Part shown: positions 1 through 11,695 of the stretch, one piece after another | How positions within the stretch are numbered: the stretch's first letter is position 1 | How the letters are laid out: every line of letters begins with the position of its first letter | Assembly (NCBI RefSeq): GCF_023910635.1 | Contig: NZ_JAAVVZ010000005.1 | Location: 1 to 64,000 of the forward strand | Source of the DNA: Sphingorhabdus sp. | Lineage (GTDB): Bacteria > Pseudomonadota > Alphaproteobacteria > Sphingomonadales > Sphingomonadaceae | DNA length: 64,000 bases | Reading direction: 5' to 3' | Program-made: the position numbers and the translations under genes | Notes under the pieces: model-generated | Database searches by the model: none | Seen by the model: the letters and a program-made list of their open reading frames with translations, nothing else | Told to the model about the DNA's origin: nothing

Positions 1-59
1 CGCAGTTCATCGCCGATACACAATATTTCGGCCACGCTATGTGCGTGTTTATGCGCCGT

Positions 60-78
60 GCCAAGCAAAAGGCTTGGC
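60..78 (+). terminator. Hairpin upstream of bamD
   Basis: GCCAAGC and GCTTGGC form a perfect 7-bp stem around a 5-base loop. No T tract follows, so this may be a weak terminator or a processing hairpin for the gene upstream, which lies outside the window. No complete gene is visible in bases 1-108. Confidence 0.35.
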
Positions 79-108
79 GGGGCGGACAAGATTATCTAGG
101 GAACATTC

Positions 109-903
109 ATGAACAAAAAATTCCTTGTGCCCGTCGCGGTGTTGGCCGCATCTTCCCTGCTTTCCGGTTGCGCTGCGCTCGGTCTGGGCGGTGGCGGTGC
201 GAAGCCGGGTAGCAACACCCGTTATGTCGCGCGTGACGTAAATACGCTGTATGCCGCCGCAAAGGATAAGCTTGATAACAAGCAATATGAAGTCGCAGCG
301 GCGTTATTTGACGAGGTGGAGCGTCAGCATCCTTATTCGCCATGGGCCCGCCGGGCGCAGCTTATGAGCGCGTTTAGCTATTATATGGCGCAGAAATATA
401 ATGAGTCGGTGCAATCGTCGCGCCGTTTCTTGTCGATCCATCCGGGTAACAAGGACGCGTCTTACGCATATTATCTGATCGCTTTGTCTTATTATGAGCA
501 GATCAGTGACGTGACGCGTGACCAGAAGATTTCGGAGCAGGCATTGGCCGCTTTGGGCGAGGTGCAGCGCCGTTACCCGACATCGCGTTATGCGTCGGAT
601 GCCACGTTGAAGATTGACCTTGTCCGCGATCACCTTGCCGGCAAGGAAATGGAAATTGGTCGTTTCTACCAACGTCGCGCATTGTGGCTTGCGTCATCGC
701 TGCGCTTTCGTGAAGTGGTCGATAAATATGACACGACGACGCACGCACCAGAGGCTTTGTATCGTTTGACCGAAAGCTATCTTGCAATGGGCGTGCCCGA
801 AGAGGCGAAGAAGGCAGCGGCCGTGCTGGGTGCCAATTATCCCGGCAGCGAATGGTATGTGCGTGCCTATAATTTGATGCAGAAGAACGCGCCCGCCGCG
901 TAA
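109..903 (+). CDS. bamD: Outer membrane protein assembly factor BamD (lipoprotein)
   Basis: BamD is the essential lipoprotein of the BAM complex that inserts beta-barrel proteins into the outer membrane from the periplasmic side. The 264-aa product begins with a lipoprotein signal: a short charged stretch, a hydrophobic core and the lipobox LLSGC with the acylated cysteine at residue 21. A glycine-rich linker follows, then helical TPR-type repeats (for example VAAALFDEVERQHPYSPWA and the later YPTSRYA and YPGSEWY units) characteristic of the family. Length matches the family. It lies 4 bases before recN, an arrangement common in sphingomonads, so the two are probably cotranscribed. Confidence 0.95.
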   Translation: MNKKFLVPVAVLAASSLLSGCAALGLGGGGAKPGSNTRYVARDVNTLYAAAKDKLDNKQYEVAAALFDEVERQHPYSPWARRAQLMSAFSYYMAQKYNESVQSSRRFLSIHPGNKDASYAYYLIALSYYEQISDVTRDQKISEQALAALGEVQRRYPTSRYASDATLKIDLVRDHLAGKEMEIGRFYQRRALWLASSLRFREVVDKYDTTTHAPEALYRLTESYLAMGVPEEAKKAAAVLGANYPGSEWYVRAYNLMQKNAPAA

Positions 904-907
904 TGCC

Positions 908-2559
908 ATGCTAACGGGGCTTTCGATCCGCGATGTCGTGCTGATCGAGGCACTGGACTTGGAATTTGCAGGCGGTCTTGGCGTGCTCACGGGAGAAACC
1001 GGGGCCGGTAAATCCATATTGTTGGATGCGCTTGGCCTTGCCCTTGGTGCGCGCGCCGATAGCGGTTTGGTACGGTCCGGCGCGGACAAGGCGCAGGTTA
1101 CGGCGAGTTTTGATGCACCGGCCCATGTCGCGGCGTTCTTGGCCGACAATGACATTGATATCGACAGCGATGAACCTTTAATCATCCGTCGTTCGGTAAA
1201 GGCGGACGGCGGCAGCAAGGCGTTTATCAACGACCAACCTTGCTCTGCCGCGCTGTTGCGGGAAGTTGGCGCTGCGTTGGTTGAAATCCACGGTCAGCAT
1301 GATGATCGCGGCATGCTGAACCCGCGTGGGCATCGCGGATTGCTGGACGCCTTTGGCCGAAGTGACACCGCAACCGTGTCGGCCAATTTTGCCGCGTGGC
1401 AGGATTCCAAATCGCGCTTGGATATTGCCCGTGAAGCGCTCGAAAACGCGGCGCGCGACCGCGAATGGCTGGAACATGCGGTGGCCGAACTTGCCGCATT
1501 CCACCCACAACCCGGCGAAGAAGAGCAGCTCGCGGGTGAGCGGTCCGACATGCAAAAGGGCGAGCGCATTGCCGAGGACCTCAAGGCCGTGTTGGAAAGC
1601 TTTGGTGGCCCGAAAAGTGGCCTGTCGCTGATCCGTGGCGCGGCGCGCAAGCTGGACCGTTTGGCCGACGCGCACCCGTTATTGGCCGAGGCGCTGACCG
1701 CATTGGACCGCGCGGTGATTGAGGCGAGCGAGGCCGAGGATAAGTTAAACGCCGCCGCGCGCGCGATTGAATATGAACCTGCACGGCTTGACGAGATTGA
1801 GGAGCGCTTGTTTGAGCTGCGCGCACTGGCCCGCAAGCATAACATTGCGCCAGACGGCATTATCGCGCTGCAGGAAAAGCTGACGGCGCAGTTGCAGTCG
1901 ATACAGGCAGGCGGCGAGGGACTTGCGTTGTTGGAGGCCGAGGTCGCGGCCAAGCACACCGCCTATGTCGGGAGCGCAAGCGCATTGTCTGCGGTCCGTA
2001 ACGCGGCTGCGGTCAAGTTGGACGCAGCGGTGAAGAATGAACTTGCGCCATTAAAGCTTGATGCCGCGCAGTTTCAGACGGCGGTGGAGCGATTGGCCGA
2101 AGACCGCTGGACCGCTTATGGCATGGACCGCGTTGAGTTCCTGATTTCGACCAACCCCGGTGCGCCTTTTGCGCCCTTGGCGAAGATCGCGTCGGGCGGG
2201 GAATTGTCGCGTTTCATTCTGGCGTTGAAAGTCGCATTGGCCGAAGAGGGCGGAGCGGCCACGATTATCTTCGACGAAATCGACCGCGGCGTTGGCGGCG
2301 CAGTTGCCGCGGCGATTGGCGAACGCCTTGCGCGTCTTGCGACCCGCACACAATTGCTTGCTGTCACGCACAGCCCGCAGGTCGCGGCCAAGGGGAAGGC
2401 GCATTATTTCATCGCGAAATCGAGCCAAGGGACGGTGACACGGACCGGCGTCACCTTGTTGGATGCCGAAGCACGCCGCCAAGAAATCGCCCGTATGCTG
2501 TCCGGCGCAGAGGTAACAGACGAGGCAAGGGCTCAGGCCGTGCGGCTTTTGGAGGTTGT

Positions 2560-2563
<4 letters not shown>
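908..2563 (+). CDS. recN: DNA repair protein RecN
   Basis: RecN is an SMC-like ATPase acting in recombinational repair of double-strand breaks. The 551-aa product has a Walker A motif GETGAGKS at residues 29-36, a long central coiled-coil region rich in Ala, Glu and Leu, and a C-terminal half-ATPase with the ABC signature ASGGELSRF, the Walker B segment IIFDEIDRGVGG and the switch histidine in AVTHSPQVAA. Length is normal for RecN. It follows bamD by 4 bases and its stop overlaps the next ATG (ATGA), which suggests translational coupling along bamD-recN-2560-ligA. Confidence 0.95.
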
Positions 2564-5168
<2,605 letters not shown>

Positions 5169-5199
5169 TGTTGGTGGATAGGTTGGCGGCATGATTTTA

Positions 5200-5850
5200 C
5201 ATCCCGTCGCCCCCCGGCCGTCACCCTGAACTTGGTTCAGGGTCCATTTCTCCTCTCTACTCTTCGGTCTATGTGGCATGATGGATGCTGAACCGAGTTG
5301 TGCTCTGCACGCCTTCGGCTCCAGCATGGCGTTGGGGGGAATACCGCTCCGCGACCTCCGCGCCTCTGCGTGAACCTTTCCCGTCGCCCCAGCGCAGACT
5401 GGGGCCTATCACGTCTATCGTCCCAGCGCGGCGCTATCCGGCGAGACGAGATAGGCTCCAGCCTACGCTGGAGCGACGGTGTGAGCTATTGCGGCACAGT
5501 TCCGCGACCTCCGCGCCTCTGCGTGAACCCTTTTCCGTCGCCCCAGCGCAGGCTGGGGCCCATCACGTCTATCGACAAAGCACAGCCCTATCCGGCGAGA
5601 CGAGATAGGCTCCAGCCTACGCTGGAGCGACGGTGTTTTTGGGGGGATCGGGTTTTGCCTCTGCACCCTTCGGTCTATGTGGCATGATGGATGCTGAACC
5701 GAGTTGTGCTCTGCACGCCTTCGGCTCCAGCATGACGTTGGGGGAAGCGCGCCTTCTTATTCCCGTCGCACCAGCGTAGGCTGGGGCCTATCACGTCTAT
5801 CGGTCGAGCGCAGCCCGATCCGGCGAGACGCGATAGGCTCCAGTAGTTGC
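5200..5850. repeat. Cluster of intergenic palindromic repeats (REPIN-like units and a second family)
   Basis: This gene-free stretch between ligA and phhA is built from repeats. Family A occurs as inverted pairs: a unit with the hairpin GCCCCAGC...GCTGGGGC followed by CTATCACGTCTATC, then a spacer containing TATCCGGCGAGACG, then the reverse-complement unit with GCTCCAGC...GCTGGAGC. Pairs lie at about 5381-5479, 5535-5633 and 5763-5843, the last missing part of its right arm. Family B contains CCCTGAACTTGGTTCAGGG and CTTCGGTCTATGTGGCATGA, at about 5220-5332 and, shortened, 5668-5737. A 28-bp unit starting CCGCGACCTCCGCGCC occurs at 5351 and 5502. Open frames here are repeat translation and not genes. 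Confidence 0.85.
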
Positions 5851-5893
5851 AGTTGCTGTTGCCATAATATGGTTTCAAGTGTAACTAGTTCGG

Positions 5894-6763
5894 ATGGAGC
5901 CGAATAGTCACGTGTATGAAACGCCGCCCGCTGGCGCGAATGCCGATTGGACCGTACCCCAAAATTGGGAAAAGTTCAGCGCGGATGAACATGAAATGTG
6001 GGACCGTCTGTTTGCACGGCAAACCGCCATGCTGCCCGGGCGTGCCGCCGATGCCTTCATGCGCGGCGTTGATGTGCTCAAACTGTCGCGCCCCGGCATT
6101 CCCGATTATCGCGAGTTGAACGCGCGGTTGATGGCGGCGACGGGCTGGCAAATTGTCGCTGTGCCCGGTCTTGTTCCGGACGATGTGTTCTTTGACCATC
6201 TGGCGAACCGCCGTTTTCCCGCTGGCAATTTCATCCGGACGCTGGAACAGCTCGATTATCTGCAAGAACCAGATGTCTTTCACGACGTATTTGGACATGT
6301 GCCGATGCTGGCCGATCCGGTGTTTGCCGATTATATGGTGGCCTATGGCAAAGGCGGGCTGCGGTCGTTGGGCTTTGGCGCGTTGGACCATCTGGCCCGG
6401 TTATATTGGTATACGGTGGAGTTTGGCCTGATCCAGCAGCCCGATGGTCTGCGCATTTATGGCGCAGGGATAGTATCAAGCTATGCCGAAAGCATCTTTG
6501 CTTTGGACGACCCAAGCCCGAACCGGATTGCGTTTGATCTGCTTCGGGTCATGCGCACGCACTACCGGATTGACGATTTTCAGCAGAGTTATTTTGTGAT
6601 TTCCAGCATCGACCAATTGCTAAACGTCACACTGGAGACCGATTTTGCGCCGCTTTATGCTCAGTTGGAAACACTTCCCGACATAATGGCCGGTGAAGTA
6701 TCTTCAGATGATGTGCTGCGCACGCACGGCACGCAAGAATATGCGATGGGTGCCGGCCGCTGA
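5894..6763 (+). CDS. phhA: Phenylalanine 4-monooxygenase
   Basis: The enzyme hydroxylates phenylalanine to tyrosine with tetrahydropterin and O2, using non-haem iron in the cytoplasm. The 289-aa product is the short, bacterial form without the N-terminal ACT regulatory domain. The iron ligands are visible: H130 and H135 in PDVFHDVFGHVPML and E176 in WYTVEFGLI, and the pterin-binding stretch RFPAGNFIR lies around residues 107-115. It stands alone between a repeat cluster and a convergent fasciclin gene, with its start only about 45 bases after the last repeat. Confidence 0.95.
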   Translation: MEPNSHVYETPPAGANADWTVPQNWEKFSADEHEMWDRLFARQTAMLPGRAADAFMRGVDVLKLSRPGIPDYRELNARLMAATGWQIVAVPGLVPDDVFFDHLANRRFPAGNFIRTLEQLDYLQEPDVFHDVFGHVPMLADPVFADYMVAYGKGGLRSLGFGALDHLARLYWYTVEFGLIQQPDGLRIYGAGIVSSYAESIFALDDPSPNRIAFDLLRVMRTHYRIDDFQQSYFVISSIDQLLNVTLETDFAPLYAQLETLPDIMAGEVSSDDVLRTHGTQEYAMGAGR

Positions 6764-6800
6764 ACGAGGGGGATCGAGCGACCGGCAACCCAGCTACCGA

Positions 6801-7352
6801 TTAAGGCAGCAACACGGAATCAATGATATGGACAACGCCGTTTGACTGCATGACGTCAACGGTGGTCACGGCGGATTGGCCACCCTTGCCATCGGTGATG
6901 ACGACGCTGTTGCCCGACAAACGCGCGGTCAACTTGTCGCCAGATACGGTCGTGAGCGTCGCCTTGCCGCCACCTGCTTGGATAGCCCCGACAATGTCGG
7001 CGGCGGTTAGCTTGCCCGCGACCACATGATAGGTCAGTATCTTGGTCAAGGTCGCCTTATTCTCTGGCTTCACGAGCGTGCCGACGGTCCCTGCGGGCAG
7101 TTTTTCAAAGGCTGCGTTGGTTGGCGCGAACACGGTGAACGGGCCAGGGCTTGCGAGCGTGTCGACAAGGCCTGCGGCAGTTACCGCAGCGACCAATGTG
7201 CTCAGATTTGGCGCGGCTGACGCGGTTTCAACGATGTTCTTGGATGGTACAGATGGGTTGGACATCTTGTGATGGTCCGCCATTACGGCTGTGCCAGCGA
7301 GGGTTGAGGTTGCCAGTGCTATGGCGGCTATCAAACGGCTAGTAGATTTCAT
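6801..7352 (-). CDS. Secreted fasciclin (FAS1) domain protein
   Basis: The 183-aa product has a Sec signal peptide (MKSTSRLIAAIALATSTLAG followed by an AVMA cleavage region) and one FAS1 domain. The FAS1 motifs are clear: TVFAPTNAAFEKL, ILTYHVVAGKL and the C-terminal VVHIIDSVLLP. FAS1 proteins are secreted or envelope adhesion-type proteins. It lies downstream of the ECF sigma and anti-sigma genes on the same strand, separated by 370 bases of repeats, so membership of that regulon is possible but only inferred. Confidence 0.9.
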   Translation of the reverse strand: MKSTSRLIAAIALATSTLAGTAVMADHHKMSNPSVPSKNIVETASAAPNLSTLVAAVTAAGLVDTLASPGPFTVFAPTNAAFEKLPAGTVGTLVKPENKATLTKILTYHVVAGKLTAADIVGAIQAGGGKATLTTVSGDKLTARLSGNSVVITDGKGGQSAVTTVDVMQSNGVVHIIDSVLLP

Positions 7353-7437
7353 GGTTCAGCTTTCCTGTTTCTCGGCACTGCCAATCATTGGCGTGCTGAA
7401 AACAGATACGGATGGATTGGCCGTTCGGATGCACCCG

Positions 7438-7700
7438 TGCCACACAGACCGAAGTTTTCGGCTGATAAATGGACCCTGAAACAAGTTCAGGGTGACGGGT
7501 GGGGGGTGACGGCCGGGGGGCGACGGGAATAAGAGAACGCGTTTCCTCCAAACGTCATGCTGAACTCGGTTCAGCATCCATCGTGCCACACAGACCGAAG
7601 TTTTCGGCTGATAAATGGACCCTGAAACAAGTTCAGGGTGACGGGTGGGGGTGACGGTCGGGGAAGGTGACGGTCGAGGGGGGTGACAGTCGGGGGCGAG
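7438..7700. repeat. Inverted-orientation copies of the family B intergenic repeat
   Basis: Two near-identical segments with CACAGACCGAAGTTTTCGG and ending in GTTCAGGGTGACGGGT lie at about 7438-7505 and 7582-7650. Between them is a TGCTGAACTCGGTTCAGCA hairpin. They are the reverse complement of the family seen at 5220 and 13607. Downstream runs of GGGTGACGGTCGGGG follow to about 7700. No gene fits in 7353-7721. Confidence 0.8.
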
Positions 7701-7721
7701 TGACGCAATTCTGACCCTAGA

Positions 7722-8408
7722 TCACAAAATTATCATTTTCCCGCTTGCGAGCACTGGACCCGTGGCAACGCCACCCGGCGCGCCCTGCGCCGGTTCAGGC
7801 GTTATCGCCAGTAAGGCACCTTCATTCATATATTGGCGCATGTCTGGGCTGACGTCCATTGCGGTTGGCCTGTCGCCATTGATGACACCAAGCGAACGCG
7901 CTTTCCCGTCGGCGGGTATGATCCATAATTCGGGATATAACTCGCCCGTTTCCAGCGTGACCGGCATCAGGAGCATGGTGCCCTGCGTGCTATCATAGCT
8001 TGCGGTCATCGCGGATCGGCCATCCTCACTACCCAAAGCGGCGATCATCGGCGTCGGGTTGGCGACAGGTGCGGTGGGAGCGGGCTGTTGCAATAGCAAA
8101 ACGCCAAGGAAAATCGCTGCCGTCACGGAAAGACCTGTGAGCGCGCGCCAGAATGTGAGCTTCGCCGTCCCGACATCTTGCAAAGTCGCCGCGGGCAGGG
8201 CCTTTTCAATTTTGGGCCAGATATGCGCAGGGGCCAAATGCTCTGGCCCAAGCAACGGATTCAGCCGAAGGCGCCATGCCTCAACTTCGGCGGCGAAATC
8301 GGAATCTGTGGCAATGCGTGCGGCGACAACCGCTTCTTGGCCCGCATCCAGCAGGCCAAGCACATATTCCCCGGCTAAGGTGAAATCTTCGTCGGTGATG
8401 GCTGTCAT
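7722..8408 (-). CDS. Anti-sigma factor (RskA-like)
   Basis: The 228-aa product matches the layout of membrane anti-sigma factors: an N-terminal cytoplasmic segment that would hold the sigma factor (EYVLGLLDAGQEAVV with WRLRLNPLL), one transmembrane helix (ALTGLSVTAAIFLGVLLL) and a C-terminal extracytoplasmic domain of the anti-sigma-K type (PELWIIPADGKARSLGVI). No zinc-binding HxxxCxxC motif is visible, so it is not a ZAS-type factor. Its start overlaps the stop of the upstream sigma gene by 4 bases, the standard coupling for a sigma/anti-sigma pair. Confidence 0.85.
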   Translation of the reverse strand: MTAITDEDFTLAGEYVLGLLDAGQEAVVAARIATDSDFAAEVEAWRLRLNPLLGPEHLAPAHIWPKIEKALPAATLQDVGTAKLTFWRALTGLSVTAAIFLGVLLLQQPAPTAPVANPTPMIAALGSEDGRSAMTASYDSTQGTMLLMPVTLETGELYPELWIIPADGKARSLGVINGDRPTAMDVSPDMRQYMNEGALLAITPEPAQGAPGGVATGPVLASGKMIIL

Positions 8409-8989
8409 GCTGCGCCCTCCATGCAGCCGCGCAGCTTTAACAAGGCCCGTCTTATTCTGCTTTTGATGGTTCCTAAGGGCTGCCCCTCATTTTTGGCGAG
8501 ATCGGCATAAGTCGATCCGCCGATAAAGGCATTTTTTATGAACATGGCGTCGCGTTGATCCAAAGACGATATACAGTCATGTAAGATACGGTCATCCGCC
8601 TGTTCGATTAATTGCGCATCTGCCAAGGGGGCAGAGTCGGCAATTTCCGCCGCTTGGTCGATTGAGCTTGTGCCAACTTTCTTTTTTGCGCGCAGCCGGT
8701 CAATCGCCCGGTTACGCGTTACAGCCACAAGCCAGCTAATCGGGCTTGCCCGACCGCTTTCAAAGCTCGCGGCCTTGTTCCAAATAGTGAGATAAGCGTC
8801 TTGCAACACGTCTTCCGCTTCGTTCCTGTCGGGGAAGATACGCAGGCACACGCCAAATAGCTTCGCAGAGGTTGCCGCATAAACGGTAGCAAATGCATTG
8901 CGGTCGCCACGACCTGCTTGCACCAGCGCTTCGGCAAGCTTCGCGCGTCGCGCCGAATCCAAATCTGTTGGCCCTAAGCTAATTGTCAT
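8405..8989 (-). CDS. ECF-family RNA polymerase sigma factor
   Basis: The 194-aa product has sigma region 2 (FATVYAATSAKLFGVCLRIF, DRNEAEDVLQDAYLTIWN) and region 4 (LDQRDAMFIKNAFIGGSTYADLAKNEGQPLGTIKSR), with no region 3, as in ECF sigma factors. I chose the ATG at 8989 (MTISLGP); a longer frame starting at 9106 would run 70 bases into prmA and its extra residues look non-coding. It is coupled to the anti-sigma gene and probably controls its own operon. Confidence 0.9.
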   Translation of the reverse strand: MTISLGPTDLDSARRAKLAEALVQAGRGDRNAFATVYAATSAKLFGVCLRIFPDRNEAEDVLQDAYLTIWNKAASFESGRASPISWLVAVTRNRAIDRLRAKKKVGTSSIDQAAEIADSAPLADAQLIEQADDRILHDCISSLDQRDAMFIKNAFIGGSTYADLAKNEGQPLGTIKSRIRRALLKLRGCMEGAA

Positions 8990-9035
8990 TCGAGATAATA
9001 TGGCGAAGGCATTCGGTTGGTGCAATGCTGCTTTG

Positions 9036-10028
9036 CTACCAAGTTCCGAAATCTCCGGGTGGTTGGCTCGTGCGACCACTGGCACGGACGTGACGTTTCC
9101 AACCATATTTGCGGCGCTTCAATAGCCACAGACACGGCCAGTCACCACAGTCAACGCGCTTTTCGAGACGGAAACCCTGCCGTCTATACGCGCGTAACAC
9201 AGCCTCCGCCTGAATATTCAGGAGCCCGGCCAATATCAATGAACCATTGTCGCGAAGTATGTTCGCAATGGACGGTGCAAGCTCAATCAAGGGGCCGGCG
9301 AGAATGTTGGCCGTTACGAGGTCGTAGGGCGCCCGTGAGACGATGAGTGGGTGCGCGGTGCCTTCTGCTGCACACAGCACCACTTGCCCCTGAGAGACGC
9401 CACAGGGCACATCATTGGCCCGCGCATTGTCCGCAGTGACCTCAACGCTAACCGGATCAATGTCCGACGCCGTCACATAGGCCTTTGGCCAAAGGCGAAC
9501 TGCGGCAAAAGCGAGCAACCCAGTGCCCGTGCCAATATCGGCGATCACGTCGAACCGTTTGCCGGCGCGTTTCATGCTGTCGAGCATATTCAGGCAGCCA
9601 GTAGTGGTTTCATGGCCGCCTGTGCCAAAAGCGCGGCTTGCCTCAATCAGGAACGGCGTTGCGCCCTTGGGCACGGTCCCCTTGTTGGAACTGGTGTGGA
9701 CATAAAAACGGCCCGCATGGACTGGCTTCAACCCTTGTTGACTCATCACGACCCAGTCGGCGTCGGGCAGCTTTTCGATGACCGCCTTTGCCTTTGCAGC
9801 GCTTTTTATCCGGCTGTGAATCGCGTTGATAACAGACTGGCTAGGTTCAACCGAAAAATAGGCATCCAAGCGCCATTTATCGTCGTTAAATGCCTCAACT
9901 TCGTCCGCCACAATCGTGGGCATGGGATCAAGCGACGCAAGCCAGTCATCGTCTTCGTGGATTGCCTCTGCCTCTGCACGGGTGCAGGGAAACCGGACTT
10001 TCCAATCACCGGACATAGCTTGCGCCAT
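9036..10028 (-). CDS. prmA: Ribosomal protein L11 methyltransferase
   Basis: PrmA trimethylates ribosomal protein L11 using S-adenosylmethionine. The 330-aa product has an N-terminal substrate-recognition part and a C-terminal methyltransferase fold: FGTGGHETTTGCL, the SAM loop DIGTGTGLLAFAA, ASDIDPVSVEV and the motif IV region DLVTANILAGPLIEL. About 24 residues follow the usual family end (LLKRRK), giving a slightly long tail. Its start overlaps the end of the upstream SDR gene; a second ATG lies at 10016. Confidence 0.92.
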   Translation of the reverse strand: MAQAMSGDWKVRFPCTRAEAEAIHEDDDWLASLDPMPTIVADEVEAFNDDKWRLDAYFSVEPSQSVINAIHSRIKSAAKAKAVIEKLPDADWVVMSQQGLKPVHAGRFYVHTSSNKGTVPKGATPFLIEASRAFGTGGHETTTGCLNMLDSMKRAGKRFDVIADIGTGTGLLAFAAVRLWPKAYVTASDIDPVSVEVTADNARANDVPCGVSQGQVVLCAAEGTAHPLIVSRAPYDLVTANILAGPLIELAPSIANILRDNGSLILAGLLNIQAEAVLRAYRRQGFRLEKRVDCGDWPCLWLLKRRKYGWKRHVRASGRTSQPPGDFGTW

Positions 10029-10698
10029 TTACGTCGAGCACCGCGCCGGTCATCGATGGCGGCGCATCCAAGGCGCAGAACTTCGCCATAGCCGCGACTT
10101 CTTCGGGGTCTGCGACCTTGCCTAAGGGGATATCCGCCAGCAATTTGTCGCCGCCGCGGCTTTGCAGATACTCTTCGGCCATGCCTGTCATCGTAAAGCC
10201 GGGACAGATCGCGAAGGCATAAATGCCCTCTTTGGCATAAGCGCGCGCGATGGTTTTGGTCATCGCAACCATGCCCGCCTTTGATGCGGCATAATGCCAA
10301 TGGGCAGTGCTGTCGCCGCGATGTGCGGCGCGGCTGGCGATGTTGACGATGCGGCCTGATGCGCCATTTTCTTGCCAATGCAGCACCGCGCGGCGGCACA
10401 GGTCCGCACTGGCCGTCAGGTTAATCTGCATGGTTCGGTTCCAGCTTGCCAGCCATGCATCATCCGACCGCGAAATGGGGTTTTCTTCGAAGACGCCTGC
10501 ATTATTGATGAGGACATCAATCCGTCCGTCCAAAGCCTCACATGCGTTGGCCCACAGCCGCGCGGGAACCGCCGGGTCGTTCAGGTCGCCGTCCTTGCTG
10601 GACAATGCAATCACCCTCGTTGTGGCTGGGTCAAAACTTGCGGCGATTGCTGCGCCAATTCCGCGCGAGGCGCCGGTTATAAGGATATGGGTTTTCAT
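10006..10698 (-). CDS. SDR-family NAD(P)-dependent oxidoreductase
   Basis: The 230-aa product is a classical short-chain dehydrogenase: cofactor motif TGASRGIG at residues 8-15, NNAGVFEE, and the active-site Tyr-Lys in YAASKAGM with the preceding serine in NIASRAAH. The C-terminal VLDVNGASYVR is usual for FabG-like members. Substrate cannot be inferred. It overlaps prmA by 23 bases on the same strand and is divergent from sdhC. Confidence 0.88.
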   Translation of the reverse strand: MKTHILITGASRGIGAAIAASFDPATTRVIALSSKDGDLNDPAVPARLWANACEALDGRIDVLINNAGVFEENPISRSDDAWLASWNRTMQINLTASADLCRRAVLHWQENGASGRIVNIASRAAHRGDSTAHWHYAASKAGMVAMTKTIARAYAKEGIYAFAICPGFTMTGMAEEYLQSRGGDKLLADIPLGKVADPEEVAAMAKFCALDAPPSMTGAVLDVNGASYVR

Positions 10699-10862
10699 GG
10701 GCGCTGCTTTTCACAGCACAGACGAAAATTCAACCAAAGTTATTGAAGAAATCAGTTGAAGGGTTGCGCGTTTCGCACTGCGCAGGTCTTGCACCACGGC
10801 ATTAATCGGTTAATGAGCGTCGCAACGTCGACCACTTGCAGATATGAAGGACGCTAAAAATT

Positions 10863-11306
10863 ATGGCGAAAAACCCCAACCGGCCACTGTCACCGCATTT
10901 GCAGGTGTATCGTTGGTCGCCGCAGATGGCCATTTCGATCTTCCATCGCGCGACAGGCTTTGTTCTCGCGACTGCTGGAATGATGACTTTATTATGGTGG
11001 TTGTCGGCCATTGGGGGTGGCGCGCAAAGCTACGCCACGTTCCAACAATATGTCGTTTCGGCAGGCGTCGATGGCACGGCAGTACAAATCGCCAGCAACT
11101 GGTTCTTCCGTCTTGTGGGCTTGGCCGTGACCTTCAGCTTCTTCCAACATTTGGCGTCAGGGCTTCGCCACTTCGTGCTGGATATTGGCGCTGGCTATGA
11201 ATTGAAGACCAACCGGTTGTGGGCATCGGTTGCATTTGTCGCAGCCTTTTTTGCAACTGCATTGGTCGCCCTGTTTGTGGCATCGCGCTTTCTTGGAGTT
11301 TTGTGA
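10863..11306 (+). CDS. sdhC: Succinate dehydrogenase cytochrome b556 subunit
   Basis: SdhC is a membrane anchor of complex II that binds haem b and ubiquinone. The 147-aa product has the family signature RPLSPHLQVYRW near the N-terminus, SIFHRATGF, three hydrophobic helices and the haem-ligand region FQHLASGLRHFVLD. The stop overlaps the sdhD start as TGATG. A 165-base gap to the divergent SDR should hold the operon promoter. Confidence 0.95.
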   Translation: MAKNPNRPLSPHLQVYRWSPQMAISIFHRATGFVLATAGMMTLLWWLSAIGGGAQSYATFQQYVVSAGVDGTAVQIASNWFFRLVGLAVTFSFFQHLASGLRHFVLDIGAGYELKTNRLWASVAFVAAFFATALVALFVASRFLGVL

Positions 11307-11695
11307 TGGACAGTAGAACATATATCGGTCGCGTACGCGGCCTTGGTTCGGCTAAACATGGCGGCGAACATTGGCTGAAGCAGCGTTTGACCGCGATTGG
11401 CAATGTGTTGCTGACCACTTGGTTTGTGCTGTCGTTGTTGATGATCCCAAGTTTTGACCATGCCGCACTGGCGCAGTGGCTCGCGCAGCCATTGGTTGCG
11501 GTTCCGATGATCTTGATGATTGCCAATATCTTTGCGCATGTCCGCCTTGGGCTTCAGGTGTTGATCGAGGATTATGTCCATGATGACGGCCTGAAGTTTG
11601 CGGCCATGACATTATTGAACTTTTACGTCATCGCCAGCGCCGTATTCGGCATTTTCGTCGTCGCAAAACTCGCATTTACCGGAGCTCCCGCCTGA
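11306..11695 (+). CDS. sdhD: Succinate dehydrogenase hydrophobic membrane anchor subunit
   Basis: SdhD pairs with SdhC as the second membrane anchor of complex II. The 129-aa product contains [15 protein letters not shown], a typical alphaproteobacterial SdhD N-terminus, three transmembrane helices, and the haem/quinone region [18 protein letters not shown]. The ATG at 11306 overlaps the sdhC stop (TGATG); the frame remains open upstream but that extension is sdhC in another frame. Its stop overlaps the sdhA ATG in the same way. Confidence 0.93.
   Translation: MDSRTYIGRVRGLGSAKHGGEHWLKQRLTAIGNVLLTTWFVLSLLMIPSFDHAALAQWLAQPLVAVPMILMIANIFAHVRLGLQVLIEDYVHDDGLKFAAMTLLNFYVIASAVFGIFVVAKLAFTGAPA

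Noticed and set aside
7704-7716. CTAGGGTCAG-like sequence just beyond the anti-sigma stop, resembling a MITE end
   Set aside because: Only eight or nine bases match, there is no inverted partner, and it does not supply the stop codon; chance is sufficient.
8990-9106. Longer N-terminus of the ECF sigma factor
   Set aside because: It would overlap prmA by about 70 bases, and the family similarity begins only after the ATG at 8989.
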